A DNA stretch of 64,000 bases from Sphingomonas sp. G-3-2-10. GTDB lineage: Bacteria > Pseudomonadota > Alphaproteobacteria > Sphingomonadales > Sphingomonadaceae. Numbering within the stretch: position 1 is the stretch's first letter; the number at the start of each line of letters is the position of its first letter. The stretch is from NCBI RefSeq assembly GCF_012927115.1, contig NZ_JABBFY010000001.1, positions 1,798,001-1,862,000 on the forward strand. The letters are read 5' to 3'. The notes below the pieces were generated by a model. It made no database searches and was not told the origin of the DNA. It saw nothing but the letters and a program-made list of their open reading frames with translations. The translations under genes were made by a program, and so were the position numbers. Shown here one piece after another: positions 16,502-25,700 of this stretch.

Positions 16502-17443
16502 TCACGCAGCGTCGGCCAGAGCCTTGGGGCTGACCCGCTCGATCAGCGTGCGCAGCTGCGCGTCCTCGGCGGGCGACAGATCGGTCAGCGGCGTGCGCAC
16601 CGGACCGGCATCGCGGCCGATCATGCGCATCCCTGCCTTTACGATCGACACGGCATAGCCGCGGCCCTGATTGCGCAGGGTGATGTAGGGCAGCACGAAA
16701 TCGCGGAGCTGCTTCATCACTTCCGCCTGGTCGCCGGCGCGGACCGACTTGTAGAAGGCCAGCGCCCATTCGGGCATGAAGTTGAAGATCGCCGAGGAAT
16801 AGGTGGTGACGCCCATCGTCAGATACGGCGTGGCGAAGGTCTCGGCGGTGGGGAGACCGCCGATATAGGTCAGGCGATCGCCCATCCGCGCATAGATGCG
16901 GGTCATCAGCTCGATATCGCCGACGCCGTCCTTGAAGCCGACAAGGTTGGGGTTGCGTTCGCACAGACCGGCGAGGGTCTCGTCGTTGAGAATCGCATTG
17001 TCGCGATTATAGACGATCACGCCCAGACCGGTCGCCTTGCACACGGCCTCGACATGGGCGGCGAGGCCTTCCTGCTTCGATCCCATGAGATAGGGCGGCA
17101 GGAGCAGGATCCCGTCGGCGCCGGCCTTTTCGGCGTCGCGGGCGATGCCGGTAGCGATCGCGGTGCCGTAACCGCAGCCCGAGATCACCGGCAGGCGGCC
17201 ATTGGCTTCGGCCACCGCCGCCGCGACGACGCGGGCGACTTCGTCCGGAGTCAGCGAGAAGAATTCACCGGTGCCGCCGGCGGCGAACAGGCCGGCCAGC
17301 TCATGTTCGAGCATCCAGCCGCAATGCGCGCGATAGGCGTCCTCGACGAATGCGCCATCCGCATCGAAATGCGTGACCGGGAAGGACAGGAGGCCACCAC
17401 CCAGCTGGGCAGCCATCTGATCGGGGCTCATGCTCGTCATCAT
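16502..17443 (-). CDS. kdgD: 5-dehydro-4-deoxyglucarate dehydratase
   Basis: 313 residues from the chosen start. It belongs to the DapA/NAL class I aldolase family and closely follows known KdgD proteins: [43 protein letters not shown], the Schiff-base lysine in [16 protein letters not shown] and [11 protein letters not shown]. It converts 5-dehydro-4-deoxy-D-glucarate to 2-oxoglutarate semialdehyde, releasing CO2 and water, in glucarate/galactarate or oxidative uronate catabolism. Of several in-frame Met codons, 17443 has GAAGG six bases upstream; 17440 and 17431 are alternatives. No uronate dehydrogenase or semialdehyde dehydrogenase is in the window, so the rest of the pathway is elsewhere. 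It is the first gene of a minus-strand unit with LysR and esterase. Confidence 0.92.
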   Translation of the reverse strand: MMTSMSPDQMAAQLGGGLLSFPVTHFDADGAFVEDAYRAHCGWMLEHELAGLFAAGGTGEFFSLTPDEVARVVAAAVAEANGRLPVISGCGYGTAIATGIARDAEKAGADGILLLPPYLMGSKQEGLAAHVEAVCKATGLGVIVYNRDNAILNDETLAGLCERNPNLVGFKDGVGDIELMTRIYARMGDRLTYIGGLPTAETFATPYLTMGVTTYSSAIFNFMPEWALAFYKSVRAGDQAEVMKQLRDFVLPYITLRNQGRGYAVSIVKAGMRMIGRDAGPVRTPLTDLSPAEDAQLRTLIERVSPKALADAA

Positions 17444-17605
17444 CCTCATCCTTCGGGTCTGTGCGGCCTGCCTCATGTCGCGAGGGGCCGTTGTTCCCAT
17501 GATGAATAGGTGCCGCCCGCCCCCCGGTCCAAACCAAAGGCGCGTTCGATCGATGCGAGTTGTAGCTTGATCCGCCGGTCGAGCGATTCACCCGGCCGGA
17601 AGGAT

Positions 17606-17680
17606 TGGCTGGGGCGGCAGGATTCGAACCTGCGAATGGCGGCATCAAAAGCCGCTGCCTTACCACTTGGCGACGCCCCA
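17606..17680 (-). tRNA. tRNA-Gln (anticodon UUG)
   Basis: 75 bases including an encoded CCA end. On the minus strand the acceptor TGGGGCG pairs with CGCCCCA. The anticodon arm GCGGC-TTTTGAT-GCCGC exposes TTG, and the T arm CGCAGG-TTCGAAT-CCTGCC is canonical. It lies between ilvE (54 bases upstream) and kdgD. A 7-bp hairpin (CGCGGCT/AGCCGCG) containing TATAAG sits just upstream and may end ilvE transcription or hold the -10 element. Confidence 0.97.
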
Positions 17681-17734
17681 ACGGGAACGCGGCTTATAGA
17701 GCCGCGCGCCGTGGATGGAAGAGGCTAAGACCGG

Positions 17735-18832
17735 TTAAAACAGGCGCTTCAGCCAGCCATGCGGATCGGGCGCCTCGCCGCGCTGGATCGCGACCAGATC
17801 GGCGCGCAGCTTCTCGGTCAGAATGCCCGGGCCGCCATTGCCGATGGTGAAATCGGTCTCGCGCCCGCGCACGCGGCCGATCGGCGTGACCACCGCCGCG
17901 GTGCCGCAGGCGAACGCTTCGCGCAGCTTGCCGCTGCGGGCGTCGGCTTCCCACTGATCGATGCTGTAGCGTTCCTCGCGCACCGTGATCCCGGCGTCGC
18001 GCGCCAGCGTGAGCAGCGATTCGCGAGTGATGCCGGGCAGGATCGTGCCGCCCAGCGGCGGGGTCTGGATCGAGCCGTCCTCGAACACGAAGAAGGTGTT
18101 CATGCCGCCCAGTTCCTCGACCCATTTGTTCTCGACAGCGTCGAGGAAGACCACCTGGTCGCATTCGTTGCGGATCGCCTCGGCCTGCGCGATCAGGCTG
18201 CTGGCATAGTTGCCGCCGCACTTGGCCGCACCCGTGCCGCCCGGCGCCGCGCGGGTATAGTGCTCGGAAATCCACAGCGTGACCGAGGGCGCGCCGCCCT
18301 TGAAATAGGCGCCGGCGGGCGATGCGATCACCATGTAGAGATATTCGGACGCGGGCTTCACGCCCAGGAAGGTCTCGCTGGCGAACATGAAGGGGCGCAG
18401 ATAGAGCGAGCCGCCCTCGCTGTTCGGGATCCAGTCCCTGTCGATGCGGACCAGTTCGCGGACCGAACTCAGGAACAGTTCCTCGGGCAACGGCACCATC
18501 GCCATGCGCTCGGCCGAGTCGCGGAAGCGCTTGGCATTCGCTTCGGGACGGAACAGCGCGGCGCCGCCATCGGGCATGCGATAGGCCTTCATCCCCTCGA
18601 AAATTTCCTGCGCGTAGTGGAGCACGGCGCAGGCGGGATCGATCTGGATCGGGCCGCGCGGTTGGACACGGGCATCGTGCCACCCCTTTTCGACCGAATA
18701 TTTGATCACGACCATGTGATCGGTGAAGACCTTGCCGAAGCCGGGATTCTGGAGGAGCGCCTCACGATCGGCCACGGCGACCGGGCTGGCATGCGCCTCG
18801 AACTCGAAATCCAGGATCGTCGCGTCTTCCAT
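17735..18832 (-). CDS. ilvE: Branched-chain amino acid aminotransferase
   Basis: 365 residues of the fold-type IV PLP enzymes (type II branched-chain aminotransferase length). Landmarks are HYAQEIFEGMKAYR, the YLRPFMFASE segment, the PLP region AAKCGGNYASSLIAQ, the ENKWVEELGGMNTFFV loop and FACGTAAVVTPIG. It reversibly transfers the amino group between glutamate and the 2-oxo acids of Val, Leu and Ile. I chose ATG 18832 (MEDATILDFEFEAH); an upstream Met at 18898 would lie beyond the start of the divergent MarR gene. The intergenic space to that gene is only about 55 bases. Confidence 0.95.
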   Translation of the reverse strand: MEDATILDFEFEAHASPVAVADREALLQNPGFGKVFTDHMVVIKYSVEKGWHDARVQPRGPIQIDPACAVLHYAQEIFEGMKAYRMPDGGAALFRPEANAKRFRDSAERMAMVPLPEELFLSSVRELVRIDRDWIPNSEGGSLYLRPFMFASETFLGVKPASEYLYMVIASPAGAYFKGGAPSVTLWISEHYTRAAPGGTGAAKCGGNYASSLIAQAEAIRNECDQVVFLDAVENKWVEELGGMNTFFVFEDGSIQTPPLGGTILPGITRESLLTLARDAGITVREERYSIDQWEADARSGKLREAFACGTAAVVTPIGRVRGRETDFTIGNGGPGILTEKLRADLVAIQRGEAPDPHGWLKRLF

Positions 18833-18887
18833 TGGCTGTGTCCGGTCGTTCGTCTTGGGTTGCGGAGGACTAGGCCCGGTGGCAAGA

Positions 18888-19382
18888 ATGGTCAACATGG
18901 CTGCCCCAATTCCTGCCTCTCCTTTGTTCCTGCGCGAGCCGGAGATTCGGCGCGGCGTGGAGCTGCTCTATTTCGGCTATTCGCATCTGACCCGATCGAT
19001 TGACGCGGGGCTGGCCGAACAGGGCCTGGGCCGGGCGCATCACCGGGCGCTCTATTTCATCGCGCGCAAGCCGGACCTTACGGTGAGCGAGTTGCTCGCG
19101 CTGCTGGCGATCACCAAACAATCGCTGGGCCGCGTGCTGAGCGAACTGGCCGAGCGCGAGCTGGTCGAAACGCGGACCGGGGAGAAGGATCGCCGCCAGC
19201 GCCTGCTGCGCCTGACGCCCAAGGGTGCCGCGCTCGAAGCCGATCTGTTCGAAGCGCTGCGCGAGAAACTTTCCGCGGCCTATTCGCGCGCGGATCGCGA
19301 AGCTGTGGGCGGCTTCTGGGCAGTGCTGGAAGGTCTGGTTCCCGAGGCCGAGCGCGACCGGGTGGCGCAATTGGGACGATAA
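18888..19382 (+). CDS. MarR-family transcriptional regulator
   Basis: About 164 residues with a winged helix (HHRALYFIARKPDLTVSELLALLAITKQSLGRVLSELAERELV, quoted in part, then EKDRRQRLLRLTPKG as the wing). This matches MarR regulators, which bind palindromes as dimers and often respond to phenolics or oxidants. An ATG at 18897 is an equally possible start. It is divergent from ilvE across about 55 bases, so one operator could control both, but I see no clean palindrome there. Confidence 0.88.
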   Translation: MVNMAAPIPASPLFLREPEIRRGVELLYFGYSHLTRSIDAGLAEQGLGRAHHRALYFIARKPDLTVSELLALLAITKQSLGRVLSELAERELVETRTGEKDRRQRLLRLTPKGAALEADLFEALREKLSAAYSRADREAVGGFWAVLEGLVPEAERDRVAQLGR

Positions 19383-19585
19383 ATCCCTGCGTGGCGATGC
19401 GGCGTGGTTGACACGGTTGACGCCTATATTGCGAAAAACCCTTCCCCACGAAAATCGAGGCGAAACCGGGTTTTGACCCTTTTCAAAGAGCGGCCGAAGC
19501 CCTCCGAGCCAAGCAAGCCAAATCCAACATTGCAAGGGCTGGAACGACGCGCGAAGCACCGTCCCTCACCCCGGCAACGGTACCG

Positions 19586-20200
19586 CTAAGCGACCTTGAA
19601 GCCTTCCTTGTTCATCGCCACCGCCAGCGCCTTGTTCTTTTCCTCGCTCAGCGTGGCGCGGAGCATCGGGAACAGGTTGTTCTCCTCCTCCGCGACGTGA
19701 TCCTCCAGATCGGCGCGGAAGCGGCTCACGATCTGCATCCATTCGGGCGTGGTGCTCGGCGTGTTGGCGAGCTCGTAGAGATATTGCTTCACATAGCCAT
19801 GCTCCTTCACGAGCAGGTCGGCCGCGTCCTTGTTCCCCGCGTCGCGCAGCGCGGGGTAGATGACATTCTCTTCCTCGATCGCGTGCTTGGTCAGCGCATG
19901 CTTGAGCTGCGCGAGCAGCAGCGAGCGGCGCAGGGTCGCGCTTTCGTCGGTCGCTTCGATCGCGTCGAAGATCTTCGCTACCGCGCGATGCTCGCCGATC
20001 AGCGCTTCGACCCAGTCATGCGCCAGCGCGCTCGGCGCCTGCACGATCGCCTTGCGCCCGAACAGCGCCAGCAGGCCCACCGCGACGCCGCCCGCCGCAG
20101 CGCCGGCCAGCATGCCGAGGCTCTTGCCATTGCCGTTCTTCACGGCCTTGCTGCCGGTGAACCGGCCCTTGTTGTCGCGTGTCGCTTCGGTGGTCGTCAT
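19586..20200 (-). CDS. Hemerythrin HHE cation-binding domain protein
   Basis: 204 residues. The N-terminal 25 residues are polar (RDNKGRFTGSKAVKNGNGKS), then comes a Gly/Ala-rich hydrophobic stretch (LAGAAAGGVAVGLLALFG), then the four-helix HHE domain. The putative metal ligands are spread through DWVEALIGEHRAVAKIFD, HALTKHAIEEENVIYPAL, LLVKEHGYVK and DHVAEEENNLFPML. Such proteins bind a di-iron centre and take part in oxygen, NO or oxidative-stress responses. The start ATG at about 20200 has GGAGG six bases upstream, better than a TTG 11 codons earlier. An EcfG-like promoter lies upstream (20234-20258), consistent with stress induction. The gene follows proC on the same strand. Confidence 0.9.
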   Translation of the reverse strand: MTTTEATRDNKGRFTGSKAVKNGNGKSLGMLAGAAAGGVAVGLLALFGRKAIVQAPSALAHDWVEALIGEHRAVAKIFDAIEATDESATLRRSLLLAQLKHALTKHAIEEENVIYPALRDAGNKDAADLLVKEHGYVKQYLYELANTPSTTPEWMQIVSRFRADLEDHVAEEENNLFPMLRATLSEEKNKALAVAMNKEGFKVA

Positions 20201-20233
20201 GTTCGCCTCCGTGGATTGGGTATCGGAGGACAA

Positions 20234-20258
20234 AACCCGCCGCGGCGGCTGACGTTCC
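20234..20258 (-). promoter_or_regulatory. Candidate EcfG (general stress sigma) promoter of the hemerythrin gene
   Basis: On the minus strand GGAAC (20258-20254) is followed after 16 bases by GGTT (20237-20234), close to the alphaproteobacterial EcfG consensus GGAAC-N16/17-cGTT. Initiation would fall near 20228, leaving a leader of about 28 bases with the GGAGG site before the ATG. Confidence 0.55.
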
Positions 20259-20261
20259 GCC

Positions 20262-21044
20262 CTACTTCCGCGCGGCGGTCGCCAGTTCGGCGCTGCGATG
20301 CGCGGCTGCGGCCAGCGTATCGTGGATCAGCCGCTTCAGCGCATTGTCGTGATCGAGCACGTTGAGGCCCGCGCGTGTGGTGCCGCCCGGGCTGGCGACG
20401 CGATCGGCCAGCGTCGCCGGGCTCGCGTCCGATTTCTCGGCCAGCGCCGCCGATCCCTCGACCGTAGCGATCGCAAAGCGCTGGGCCTGATCCGCGGGCA
20501 GGCCCAGCGCGGTACCAGCATCGGCCAGCGCTTCGATGATGCGATAGACGAACCCCGGCCCGCTGCCCGAAAGCGCGGTGACCACGTCGAACAGGCCTTC
20601 GGTCTCGATCCATTCGACCAGCCCCAGCGGGGCCATCAGCGCGTGCGCCACACCGCGCGCGTCTGCATCGCTGCTTTCGGTGTGGAGCGCGACCACGCCC
20701 TTCGCGATATCGACCGGCAGGTTGGGCATCGCGCGAACGACGGTCCCCACGTCGAACCGTCCGGCCAGCGTGGCTTCCTCGACCCCGGCAAGGATCGAGA
20801 TGAGCAGCTTCGCCTTCAGCTTCGGCAGGCTGTCGAGCTGCTGCGGCTTGATTGCCAGCACCAGCACGTCGGGCACCCCCTGGGGAATGTCGGCAACCAG
20901 CCGGACGCCGCGCGGTACCTTCGGCGTATAGGGATCGATGACGGTGACGGACGAAGCCTCCACGCCGCTTTCGATCCAGCGGCGGAGCATCGCCCCGCCC
21001 ATATTCCCGCATCCGACCAGCCAGATGCTGGCGGGCGTGCTCAC
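20262..21044 (-). CDS. proC: Pyrroline-5-carboxylate reductase
   Basis: 260 residues. The N-terminal Rossmann motif IWLVGCGNMGGAMLRRW binds NAD(P)H. VLAIKPQQLD, VVRAMPNLPVDIAKG and the C-terminal signature ALSGSGPGFVYRIIEALADAG with RVASPGGTTRAGL complete the family pattern. It reduces 1-pyrroline-5-carboxylate to proline, the last step of proline synthesis. The start is GTG at 21044. It lies 13 bases after the YbjN-domain gene, so the two probably form one transcript. Confidence 0.95.
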   Translation of the reverse strand: MSTPASIWLVGCGNMGGAMLRRWIESGVEASSVTVIDPYTPKVPRGVRLVADIPQGVPDVLVLAIKPQQLDSLPKLKAKLLISILAGVEEATLAGRFDVGTVVRAMPNLPVDIAKGVVALHTESSDADARGVAHALMAPLGLVEWIETEGLFDVVTALSGSGPGFVYRIIEALADAGTALGLPADQAQRFAIATVEGSAALAEKSDASPATLADRVASPGGTTRAGLNVLDHDNALKRLIHDTLAAAAHRSAELATAARK

Positions 21045-21057
21045 GCCTCTGAACCCA

Positions 21058-21558
21058 TCAAGCTTCGCCCTGCGTCTCGATCAGCGCGGAAGCCAGCGCG
21101 TCGGCGGGCGTCTTCCCGCCCCAAAGCACGAACTGGAATACCGGATAGAAGCGCTCGCACTCGTCGATCGCGCTTTCGATCAGCAGTTCGGCCTGGCCGA
21201 GGCTGAGCGTCGGTTCCTCGCCATCGACCATCGCGGCGTGGCGGAACAACAGGATGCCGCTGGCCGACCACAGTTCGAAATGGCCGATCCACAGCTGTTC
21301 GTTGACCAGCCCGATAGTCTCGTACAGCGACAGGCGGCGTTCGTCGGGCACCTTGATGTCGGGAAAGGCGAGGAACTGCAGGACCCCGTCCTCCTCGCGC
21401 CAGATCGCGCGGAGTTCGTACTCGGTCCAGCTGCCCTTTACCTTGGCGACGATCTCGTCGTCCTCGCGCTCGTGCGACCAGCCATGCGCGGCATAATAGT
21501 TTTCGAGCATATCGATCGGCGCGGCGTCGTCGCGATCGAACTCGGCTTCGTCGAGCAT
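21058..21558 (-). CDS. YbjN domain-containing protein
   Basis: 166 residues resembling the YbjN family, whose fold is like type III secretion chaperones and whose biochemical role is unclear. Recognisable segments are ENYYAAHGWSHEREDDEIVAKVKG, a beta-rich middle (YELRAIWREEDGVLQFLAFPDIKV), LYETIGLVNEQLWIGHFELW and ECERFYPVFQFVLWGGKTPADAL. I chose ATG 21558 because GGAGG is six bases upstream. It is acidic and has no signal peptide, so it is cytosolic. Upstream of proC on the same strand, as is common in related genomes. Confidence 0.85.
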   Translation of the reverse strand: MLDEAEFDRDDAAPIDMLENYYAAHGWSHEREDDEIVAKVKGSWTEYELRAIWREEDGVLQFLAFPDIKVPDERRLSLYETIGLVNEQLWIGHFELWSASGILLFRHAAMVDGEEPTLSLGQAELLIESAIDECERFYPVFQFVLWGGKTPADALASALIETQGEA

Positions 21559-21667
21559 CACAACCTCCACCCCAGAAACGCTGGAGCAGAACTAACGGTC
21601 CATTCATGAACCGCACAAGCGCGGCGTGGGGAAGCCTGTCGAAAAGCTGTGGAAAAGCCGCGCAAGC

Positions 21668-21973
21668 TTATCCCTGCGGCTTTTTCGGCGCCTTCGGCTT
21701 CGGCGCGGGCTTGGCGGCAGCCGGCGCGGCGCCAAGCTGGGCTTCGAGCGCAGCGATACGCAGCTTGAGCGCGTCGGCTTCGTCGCGCGCGGCAACGGCC
21801 ATCGCCTTCACCACTTCGAATTCGTCGCGGCTGACGAAATCGAGGCCGCCGATCCATTCCTTGGCGCGTTCGCGGGCGGATTCGCCGCCTTCGCGCGCCA
21901 TGCCCGCAAAGGTGCCGGCAGCGCCGTTCACGAACTTGACGAAATCGTCGAACAGGCGGTTGTCAGTTTGCAT
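21668..21973 (-). CDS. UbiK-like accessory factor (BMFP/YqiC family)
   Basis: 101 residues. Residues 1-40 form an amphipathic helix (LFDDFVKFVNGAAGTFAGMAREG). This is followed by FVSRDEFEVVKAMAVAARDEADALKLRIAALEAQLG, a coiled coil typical of the membrane-fusogenic BMFP family, and a Lys/Pro/Ala-rich tail. UbiK in Escherichia coli assists ubiquinone synthesis by binding lipids and the Ubi complex. The start ATG 21973 lies inside the end of the tspO gene (11-base overlap), so translation is likely coupled. Confidence 0.82.
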   Translation of the reverse strand: MQTDNRLFDDFVKFVNGAAGTFAGMAREGGESARERAKEWIGGLDFVSRDEFEVVKAMAVAARDEADALKLRIAALEAQLGAAPAAAKPAPKPKAPKKPQG

Positions 21974-22592
21974 TGCTATCGACCTCGAACACTTCGCCGC
22001 TCGCGCCATTGTCGGCCGGGGCGTCGAGTATCACTTGGTCACTCGACCGCGACGGCACAAGGCCCCCGGCGTTCGGATTCAGCCGGTCGATCTGGTTGAG
22101 CAGGAAGCCCGCGTAGCAAACCCAGACGAGATAGGGCAGCAGCAGCACCGCCGCGCCGACCCGGATCCGGCCGAACAGGATGATCGTCAGCGCCACCAGC
22201 ACGCCCAGCACGCACAGCAGGATGAAGGCGGTCTTCACCTGGTGCATGCCGAAGAATACCGGCGACCAGGCGAGGTTCACGCCCATCTGGACGGCGAACA
22301 GGACCAGCGCGGGCCCGCGCAGCGTCGATCCGCGCGCATTGATGATCATCGCCAGCGCGAGACCGGCCAGCACATAGATGGCGGTCCAGGCGATCGGGAA
22401 CGCGATCTCCGGCGGCATGTTCTCCGGCTTGATCAGCGCGACATACCACGGATTCTGCGCGCCCGAGGGAACGAGGCGGGCCGAAGTGAAGCCGAGCAGC
22501 AGGATAAACGGCACGGTGACGACCGCCCATCGCAGATAGGCGAGGCGCAACTGCCCCTTCGATGCAATCTCCCGCAACCTCGCGACCTCCAT
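21963..22592 (-). CDS. tspO: TspO/MBR family tryptophan-rich sensory protein
   Basis: 209 residues with five hydrophobic helices. Characteristic segments are NPWYVALIKPENMPPEIAFPIAWTAIYVLAGLALAMI (partly quoted), FAVQMGVNLAWSPVFFG, and LLPYLVWVCYAGFLLNQIDRLN, which ends helix 5. TspO proteins bind porphyrins or cholesterol-like ligands in the membrane and modulate tetrapyrrole and stress responses in alphaproteobacteria. A C-terminal extension of about 35 residues after the last helix is unusual. The ATG shares one base with the stop of the RND pump gene (TAATG), and the 3' end overlaps the UbiK-like gene. Confidence 0.9.
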   Translation of the reverse strand: MEVARLREIASKGQLRLAYLRWAVVTVPFILLLGFTSARLVPSGAQNPWYVALIKPENMPPEIAFPIAWTAIYVLAGLALAMIINARGSTLRGPALVLFAVQMGVNLAWSPVFFGMHQVKTAFILLCVLGVLVALTIILFGRIRVGAAVLLLPYLVWVCYAGFLLNQIDRLNPNAGGLVPSRSSDQVILDAPADNGASGEVFEVDSNAN

Positions 22593-25500
22593 TATTCGGC
22601 CGGCTGAGGTGCCTCCGAACCTAGTGCTGCGTCAAGCTCGCGACCGACGGCGTCGGGCGAACTCGTCCGCTTCGCCAATCTACTATAGAGAATTGGGATC
22701 AGGAAAAGGGTGATAAGCGTCGCAAGCGCTACGCCGAACACGATCACCACGCCGATCGAGGCCCGCGCCGCCCCGCCTGCCCCGCCGCCGATCACCAGCG
22801 GGATGGCGCCGGCGATGGTCGCGATCGACGTCATCAGGATCGCGCGCAGGCGCCGCGACGCCGCCTGACGGATCGCATCGGCGATCTCCGCGCCTTCGTC
22901 GCGCAGCTGGTTGGCGAACTCGACGATCAGGATGCCGTTCTTCGCCGCCAGCCCCACCAGCATGACGATGCCGATCTGGCTGTAGAGGTTGAGCGACTGG
23001 CCCATGATCATCAGTCCGAGCAGGCCGCCGCCCACCGCCAGCGGCACGGTGGTGATGATCACCGCGGGATGGACGAAACTTTCGAACTGGGCGGCAAGGA
23101 TCAGATAAACGATCAGGATGGTGATCCCGAACACCATGAGGATCGACCCGCCCGTTTCGACGAACGCCTGACTTTCGCCGCGATAGCCCACCGCGATGAT
23201 CTCCGGCGACGCGCGCGCCTGATCCTGAAGGAAGGTCAGCGCCTCGCCCAGCGAATAGCCCGGCGCCAGCGCGCCCGACAAAGTGATCGCGCGCAGCTTG
23301 TTGAACCGACCCAGATCGCGCGGCCCGGCGACCTGCCGGGTGGTCACCACGCTCGACAGGGGCACGAGGCTGTTGTCGCGGGCGCGGACATAGATGTTGG
23401 CAAGGTTGGACAGGCTGGCGCGGTCGGCGTCCTCGGCCTGCACGATCACGCGATATTCCTCGCCGCGATCGACATAGGTCGAGACACGGCGCGACCCGAG
23501 CAGCGTCTGCAGCGCCTGACTGACCGCCTCGACCGAAACGCCCAGATCGCCTGCCCGCGCGCTGTTCACGTCGATGCGTATCTGCGGCTTGGTTTCCTTG
23601 TAATCGCTGTCGAGGTTGACGATCCCGGGATTGTTCGCCGCAGCCTGAAGGATGCGATCGCGGGCGCGAGCCAGCTCCTCATAGGTGTTGCCCGCGATCA
23701 CGAAGCCGATCGGCTGGCCGCGTCCGCGACCCAGCGCCGAGCGAACCGAGGCGTTGCCGCGCACCGCCGGCTCCTGCGCAAGGATGCGGTTGATCTGCTG
23801 CACGACCTGCTGGGTGGTCTTGTCGCGTTCTTCCCACGGCTTAAGGAAGACGACGAAATTGCCGCTGTTGAAATCGTCGCTCGACCCGAAGCCGCCCGGC
23901 GTGCGCGTGATCAGCGCGCGCATCGCGCCCTGATCGAGCAGCGGCAGCAGCTTCTTCTGCAGATCGAGCATGTAGCGGTCCATCTGCGCGAAGCCGGTGC
24001 CTTCTGGCGCGGAAATCTGGACCTGCGCCTGCCCCTGATCCTCGGCCGGGACGAGTTCGGATTGCAGCATGGTGAAGGCGAAGCCCGCAAGGCCGAGAAA
24101 CGCCGCGACGCCGACGAGCGGCAGCAGCGGCTTGCGCAGCGCCCCGTCGAGACGTCGGCCATAAAAGGCTTCGAGCCTCTGGAACTTGTCGTCGACCCAG
24201 CCGGTGAAGCGGCCGCGCTGCTCGTGCCGCAGCATCTTGGAGCAGAGCATCGGCGTGAGGCTGAGCGCGAGGAAGCCCGAAAAGGCGATCGCGCCAATCA
24301 TCGCCACGGCCAGTTCGCGGAACAGCAATCCCGTCTGGCCGGCGAGGAAGCAGACCGGCACGAACACCGCGCAGACGACCAGCGTGGTCGAGATGACCGC
24401 GAAGCCCACCTGCCGCGTCCCCTTGTACGCCGCGACCAGCGGAGGTTCGCCTTCCTCGATCCGGTGATAGACATTCTCGAGCACCACGATCGCGTCGTCG
24501 ACCACCAGGCCGATCGCAAGCACCAGCGCCAGCAGCGTCAGCAAGTTGATCGAGAAGCCGAAGAACCACAGCACCGCGAAGCTGCCGAGAAGGCAGATCG
24601 GCACCGTCACCGCCGGGATCAACGTTGCGCGCCACGATCCCAGGAACAGGAAGATCACCGCGACCACCAGCACCGCGGCTTCGCCCAGCGTATGCCACAC
24701 GCCTTCGATCGCGCGGCCGATGAACAGCGAATCGTCGCTGCCCACGTCGAGCACCAGCCCCGAGGGCATGGTCGGCTGCAATTCGGCCATCATCGCCTTC
24801 GCGGCATCGGCCACCGCCAGCGTGTTCGCACCCGACTGGCGGACGATGCCCAGACCCACTGCCTGCGCCCCGTTCACCCGGAAGCGGGTATAGGGATTTT
24901 CCGCGCCGCGCTCGACACGGGCGACATCGCCCAGCTTGACCTGATAGCCGTCCGGCCCGCGCCCGACGACCAAAGTCGCGAAGCTCTCCGGCGACTGGAA
25001 CTGGCGATCGACGCGCAGCGTGACATTCTGCTGCTGCGATTCGATGCGGCCGGCAGGCAGCTCGACATTCTGGCGGCGCAGCGCGGCTTCGACATCGGCC
25101 GGAGTCAGCTGGAACGCAGCGAGCTTGGCCGGCTGTAGCCAGACGCGCATCGACGGGCGGGCATCGCCGCCGACGAACACCCGCGCGACGCCGTCGATCG
25201 TCGCGAACCGGTCGGTCAGGTTGCGATCGACCCAGTCGGCCAGTTCGAGCTGCGACCAGCCCGGACGGCGCACCGTGATGAACATGATCGGCGAAGCATC
25301 CGCATCGACCTTGCGGATCTGCGGGGCGAGCACGTCTTCCGGCAGGTTGCTGACGGCGCCGCCGACGCGGTCGCGCACGTCGTTGGCCGCTTCGTCGATG
25401 TTGCGGCCCGGCCGGAATTCGATCGAGATATCCGATGCGCCGTCGCGCGATCGCGAGGTGATCGTTTCGATGCCTTCGATGCCCGACAGCGCGTCTTCCA

Positions 25501-25699
25501 GCGGCTGGGTAATGCGCGCTTCGATCACGCTCGCCGCAGCGCCGGTATAGTTGGTCTGCACCGATACGATCGGCGGATCGGTGTCGGGATATTCGCGCAC
25601 CGACAGGTTCAGATAAGCCACGATGCCGACGATGGTGAGCAGCATCGACAGCACCGCCGCGAAGACGGGGCGGCGGACGGAAAGGTCCGAAAGCTGCAT
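22592..25699 (-). CDS. RND efflux pump inner-membrane permease (HAE1/AcrB-like)
   Basis: 1035 residues, the normal length for the hydrophobe/amphiphile RND family. It starts MQLSDLSVRRPVFAAVLSML with membrane segment 1, has two large periplasmic loops, and the proton-relay DD in ALVLAIGLVVDDAIVVLENV on segment 4. It is a trimeric drug/proton antiporter that exports hydrophobic compounds through a tripartite channel. One base separates it from the adaptor gene stop, and its own stop overlaps tspO. No outer-membrane channel gene accompanies the pair. Confidence 0.95.
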   Translation of the reverse strand: MQLSDLSVRRPVFAAVLSMLLTIVGIVAYLNLSVREYPDTDPPIVSVQTNYTGAAASVIEARITQPLEDALSGIEGIETITSRSRDGASDISIEFRPGRNIDEAANDVRDRVGGAVSNLPEDVLAPQIRKVDADASPIMFITVRRPGWSQLELADWVDRNLTDRFATIDGVARVFVGGDARPSMRVWLQPAKLAAFQLTPADVEAALRRQNVELPAGRIESQQQNVTLRVDRQFQSPESFATLVVGRGPDGYQVKLGDVARVERGAENPYTRFRVNGAQAVGLGIVRQSGANTLAVADAAKAMMAELQPTMPSGLVLDVGSDDSLFIGRAIEGVWHTLGEAAVLVVAVIFLFLGSWRATLIPAVTVPICLLGSFAVLWFFGFSINLLTLLALVLAIGLVVDDAIVVLENVYHRIEEGEPPLVAAYKGTRQVGFAVISTTLVVCAVFVPVCFLAGQTGLLFRELAVAMIGAIAFSGFLALSLTPMLCSKMLRHEQRGRFTGWVDDKFQRLEAFYGRRLDGALRKPLLPLVGVAAFLGLAGFAFTMLQSELVPAEDQGQAQVQISAPEGTGFAQMDRYMLDLQKKLLPLLDQGAMRALITRTPGGFGSSDDFNSGNFVVFLKPWEERDKTTQQVVQQINRILAQEPAVRGNASVRSALGRGRGQPIGFVIAGNTYEELARARDRILQAAANNPGIVNLDSDYKETKPQIRIDVNSARAGDLGVSVEAVSQALQTLLGSRRVSTYVDRGEEYRVIVQAEDADRASLSNLANIYVRARDNSLVPLSSVVTTRQVAGPRDLGRFNKLRAITLSGALAPGYSLGEALTFLQDQARASPEIIAVGYRGESQAFVETGGSILMVFGITILIVYLILAAQFESFVHPAVIITTVPLAVGGGLLGLMIMGQSLNLYSQIGIVMLVGLAAKNGILIVEFANQLRDEGAEIADAIRQAASRRLRAILMTSIATIAGAIPLVIGGGAGGAARASIGVVIVFGVALATLITLFLIPILYSRLAKRTSSPDAVGRELDAALGSEAPQPAE

Positions 25700-25700
25700 G

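Noticed and set aside
20201..20233. TTG start for the hemerythrin protein
   Set aside because: It lies at the predicted -10/+1 region and has no ribosome site; the ATG near 20200 has GGAGG.
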